Shown here piece after piece: positions 62,801 through 64,000 of a stretch of 64,000 nucleotides of DNA. The stretch's first letter is position 1. The number at the start of each line of letters is the position of its first letter. The notes beneath the pieces were generated by a model that was not told the DNA's origin, did no database searches, and saw only the letters and a program-made list of their open reading frames with translations. The DNA comes from JACIYW01 sp014359745. GTDB taxonomy: Bacteria > Pseudomonadota > Alphaproteobacteria > Rhodobacterales > Rhodobacteraceae. The position numbers were made by a program, and so were the translations under genes. The DNA is taken from positions 3,863 to 67,862 of the forward strand of contig JBNPWE010000016.1 of NCBI GenBank assembly GCA_050433985.1, read 5' to 3'.

Positions 62801-64000
62801 TTTGGGCGCGCTGTCGGGGGCGTTTTCCAACAACGCCACCTTTACCATCACCGGCGACGCGACCGCCGATGACACCTTCACCAACATCGCCCCCGGCGGG
62901 GTGCTGAACGTCACGGGCGGCGATTTCACCGGCATCACCACGCTGACCAACAGCGCCCAGATCACCGTGGGTGCGGGTAACACGCTTGCGGCCGGGGTGA
63001 TCGACAATCTTGGCACCGGCATCATCGATCTTGGCGCCGGGGCCACGCTGGCGGGCACCGCCAACACGCTGAACAATGACGGGCTGATCACGGTCGCGGA
63101 TGGCGGCACCGTGCAGGATGCGGGCGCGATCAACAACCTGGCCAGCGGCACGATCCGGTTCGACGGGGCGGGCACGATCGATGCCGATACCGATGATGCG
63201 GGCGGCGAGATCATCACCAACGCGGGGCTTTTGCAGCTTTCGGCGGCGGCGGCGGCGGTCACCGCCTCGGGCGATGACATCGCCAACACCGCCTCGGGCG
63301 TGATCGACATCCTTGGCGGTACGCTGACCGATCTGGGTGTGCTGAGCAATGACGGTTCGGTCACCATCGCGGCGGGCACCGGGCTGTCGGCGGCGCAGGT
63401 GGTCAATCAGGGCGCGGGCACGATAGGGAATGCGGGCACGCTGACCGGGCCGCTGACGGTTGTCGGCGGGACGGTATCGGCCACCGGCGGATCGGGGGTC
63501 TTCGACGGCGCGGCCCTGGTCACCGGCGGGGTGCTTGACATCAACACCGGCGGGTCGGTGACGGGCACGGTGACGATCAATGCGGGCGGCACGGTGACCA
63601 ATGCGGGCACGCTGGCGGCGGTGACCAATGCGGGCGACCTGACCAATGAGGCGGGCGGCCAGGCGGGTGCGGTGACCAATGCGGCCACGCTGACCAACGC
63701 GGGCACGCTGGCCAGCCTTGCGCAAAGCGCGGGCAGCAGCAGCAACGCGGGCACCATTTCCGGCGCGGTCGGGCTGACCGGCGGCACATTTGCCAACACC
63801 GGCACGGCGGGCGCGCTGACCAACAATGGCGGCACGGCGACCAATGCGGCGGGCGGCACGCTGGCTTCGGTCACCAATCAGGCGGGCGGCACCACCAATG
63901 CGGGCGGTATCACCGGCACGGTTTCGGTGACCGGCGGCAGCTTTGGCAACACCGGCACCACCGGCGCGCTGACCAACAATGGCGGTACGGTGACGAATGC
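56886..64000 (+). CDS. Giant autotransporter-type adhesin (N-terminal 2371 codons; continues beyond the window)
   Basis: The frame is open from ATG 56886 to the right edge. A long N-terminal signal (about 25-58, basic RPRHRRR, hydrophobic ALAMALGLGLGLATGG, cut after AMA) leads into WTGG-type sequence (VSTWTGGMDNTWVDDDNW). From about residue 180 there are repeated autotransporter-associated beta strands: GALAKTGDGTLVLTGVNTY, then GLTKQGTGATTLRAANTF and ALTKDGAGIVALTGTNSF. After about residue 1470 the sequence becomes Thr/Asn/Gly-rich filament-type repeats (LTNAGTLASL, VTNAGDLTNEAGG). No C-terminal beta barrel is in view. Signal and repeats indicate a type V secreted, surface-exposed fibre. It is strand-correct: the long reverse-strand frames here are shadows of this low-complexity gene. 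Confidence 0.88.
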   Translation, partial: MAPHNPARIFTASGPWFLAATPRPRHRRRMGAMLLGTTALAMALGLGLGLATGGPAMAQVSTWTGGMDNTWVDDDNWTGGGVGPNDNTPDGATASAVFDDAGLAATITLGGGPFTVNQLQLVDGFTLSTGTLNLGGTTPQIIYTAASGQSRLASTLSVVLNAGTTADIAAGGTLIVDSVVSGAGALAKTGDGTLVLTGVNTYAGGTTLGAGTLRLGAFGGTPATLGTGALLLDGGVFEVTDGAAGATTFTVTNDITVAGTATVRAPGDDVLVLGDGASTFTRNAGSALTLSSGAGGRVDLTTGGAISNDATSTVTITGGLVRIMNANVASNFFSGGAGTTMSGGILDLNGQATTITDLAGSGGIIENGSGILATLTLDGTGDTTFAGTIRNNPSTTSLVKDGSGTVVLSGTNDFSGSVTINDGVLGAGGAALPDNSPVVLTGDGVLRLSGDERVGGLDSAVTTTGVELGANTLNIGPAPFVVRTFAGTISGSGGLAMVSDGADLTLSGTNTYTGTTTIIRGVLRLTGGAALADAGLVDMPDEFGGGRLQVIDSETIGGLSGVTSALGGVSIDAGATLTVAGTQDTSFGRVISGDGGLTKQGTGATTLRAANTFTGTTTVTGGTLTLANANAIIDANAVVVNGGTLALSGSNETIGSLAGTGGTVNLGANRLITGDAGDTGFAGAITGSGGLTKQGAGIFTLSGNSDYTGSTVVNAGRLSVTGSIASGVVTVNGTGGLTADGAALADTAAVALNGTGNLTLTGSETIGSLAGDAAATVTLGANTLTTSDATDTSFAGVIDGSGGLVKDGSGTFTLTGANTYAGLTQVQGGTLIVANADAIGTQFEVNNVGSVMDLNGGAVTAFSGIVQTGGTLSNGTMTLTAVGPAAMQMGGGTISAVLAGAGGLTTSSGTNILSANNTYAGTTTINAGSTLQIGAGGATGTLGAGAVTNNGALVFNRNNALSVGNVIGGTGSLTQAGTGTTTLTAANTHAGLTTVASGTLEIQNNAGLGTTAGGTVVQGGATLALSGGRNIGGEALSLAGTGVAGGGALRSVSGNNIVISAITLTGDTRINSDAATLALIGTITGTNTNLTLGGTGDMSVTSDIATGTGALTKDGAGIVALTGTNSFTGATTVTSGVLQVLGGAALSDTALATVEGRLDILGSETIGNLAGAGEVRITGGQSLTVGNADDSAFSGAITETVASANLVKAGAGTLRLTGANSFTGTVTLAGGNVVVTGAAGLGAGAGAVQFTGGGLVGDGSFALARALDVTAGNTGRVSATTGSVLTLTGQLDRLAGSTLRIGSPGNAGTVVASNATLGFAGQSAVAVDAGTLRIGNINAASSLLGLDGVNGISGTTLAGGTVLDLNGFVVDVNALTGTGTVRSGAGVATLDLDGASGFAGVIEDGAGTVNLLKDDATTTTLSGASTYTGTTTVSVGTLNVTGSLTGTTTLTNAATVSIGAGASITAGMIQNTGIIDLGAGATLAGTANTLNNDGLITVADGGTVQDAGAINNLASGTIRFDGAGTINADTDDAGGEIITNAGLLQLSAAAGAVTASGDDIANTASGVIDILGGTLTDLGVLSNDGSVTIAAGTGLSAAQVVNQGAGTIGNAGTLSGPLTVAGGTVSTTGGSGVFDGAALVTGGVLDINTGGSVTGTTTIDAGGTVTNAGTLAAVTNAGDLTNEAGGQAGAVTNAATLTNAGTLASLAQSAGSSANAGTISGAVGLTGGTFANTGTAGALTNNGGTATNAAGGTLASVTNQAGGTTNAGGITGTVSVTGGSFGNTGTTGALTNNGGTVTNAGTLASLINQAGTTTNTGAVTGTATVSGGTLNNNVGGTLASLAQSAGSSSNAGTISGAVGLTGGTFANTGTAGALTNNGGTATNAGTLASLINQAGTTTNTGTVTGSLAISGGTVNNNTGGGINGDVTLTGGAFNNNAGATVTGTTTNNGGALGLNGGTFLGGLINNSGTVGALGALSGAFSNNATFTITGDATADDTFTNIAPGGVLNVTGGDFTGITTLTNSAQITVGAGNTLAAGVIDNLGTGIIDLGAGATLAGTANTLNNDGLITVADGGTVQDAGAINNLASGTIRFDGAGTIDADTDDAGGEIITNAGLLQLSAAAAAVTASGDDIANTASGVIDILGGTLTDLGVLSNDGSVTIAAGTGLSAAQVVNQGAGTIGNAGTLTGPLTVVGGTVSATGGSGVFDGAALVTGGVLDINTGGSVTGTVTINAGGTVTNAGTLAAVTNAGDLTNEAGGQAGAVTNAATLTNAGTLASLAQSAGSSSNAGTISGAVGLTGGTFANTGTAGALTNNGGTATNAAGGTLASVTNQAGGTTNAGGITGTVSVTGGSFGNTGTTGALTNNGGTVTN
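61302..64000. repeat. Direct repeat, 1716-bp period, inside the giant adhesin
   Basis: Sequence starting GGCATCATCGATCTTGGCG at 61302 recurs at 63018 and keeps the same offset of 1716 bp through to the window edge (for example GCAGCTTTGG at 62221 and 63937), so at least 983 bp are duplicated with only scattered base changes and no indels. 1716 bp is 572 codons, so the frame is kept. A shorter repeat of 405 bp offset lies inside it (CTGGCCAGCCTTGCGC at 61992 and 62397). Confidence 0.88.

Noticed and set aside
58833..63725. Very long minus-strand open frame (1630 codons) antisense to the adhesin, plus several 150-500-codon frames beside it
   Set aside because: The adhesin has strongly biased, GC-rich, repeat codons on the plus strand that keep the opposite frames free of stops. 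The minus frames are Arg/Ala/Gly/His-rich, have no recognisable domain, and the plus frame has a signal peptide and beta-repeat motifs.

Overview
The window is GC-rich (roughly 70 percent) bacterial DNA. Its gene content fits an alphaproteobacterium, most likely Rhodobacterales: an imp-type type VI secretion system (T6SS) order, a DUF1403/ScpB pair, a plasmid-type replication initiator beside parAB, and a single-operon capsule exporter. The replication and partition module at 44.4-48.9 kb argues that this is an extrachromosomal replicon. A tRNA-Ser(UGA), capsule genes and a large T6SS on it point to a chromid or megaplasmid rather than a small plasmid.

Region 1 (1-34.4 kb) is a T6SS locus. 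On the plus strand lie a PP2C phosphatase (open at the left edge) and a membrane Ser/Thr kinase. On the minus strand, read from 34.4 kb leftwards, lie tssA, tssB, tssC, hcp, tagJ, tssE, tssF, tssG, clpV, a helical protein, a voltage-gated sodium-channel-like gene, a TssB-TssC fusion paralogue, a small unknown protein, vgrG, a DUF6931-like protein, PAAR, tagH (FHA), tssK, tssL-OmpA, tssM, tagF, a second PP2C phosphatase, an M15 peptidase and chrA. Many junctions are TGATG, ATGA or GTGA overlaps, so much of it is translationally coupled. TssJ was not found. The kinase, two phosphatases, FHA protein and TagF look like a threonine-phosphorylation control circuit. Perfect hairpins flank hcp.

Region 2 (34.6-44.3 kb) is a capsule or exopolysaccharide locus: an outer-membrane polysaccharide export lipoprotein, a KpsT-like ATPase, a KpsE-like co-polymerase, a KpsM-like permease, an RgpF-WbsX fusion glycosyltransferase, a methyltransferase, a sulfotransferase-like protein and a GT2 glycosyltransferase.

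Region 3 (44.4-52.0 kb) is replicon maintenance. It holds a replication initiator, an origin with a DnaA box and three 22-bp-phased iterons, parA, a duplicated parS-like palindrome, parB, then rfbA, tRNA-Ser, DUF1403 and a ScpB-like protein.

Region 4 (52.2-64.0 kb) carries surface and secreted proteins: an RTX calcium-binding repeat protein, a small secreted protein, a caspase-fold protein lacking the catalytic cysteine, and the first 2371 codons of a giant autotransporter-type adhesin that runs off the right edge and contains a nearly 1-kb direct repeat with a 1716-bp period.

The most unusual element is the BacNav-like sodium channel gene, overlapping its neighbours inside the T6SS operon between a helical unknown protein and the TssB-TssC fusion.
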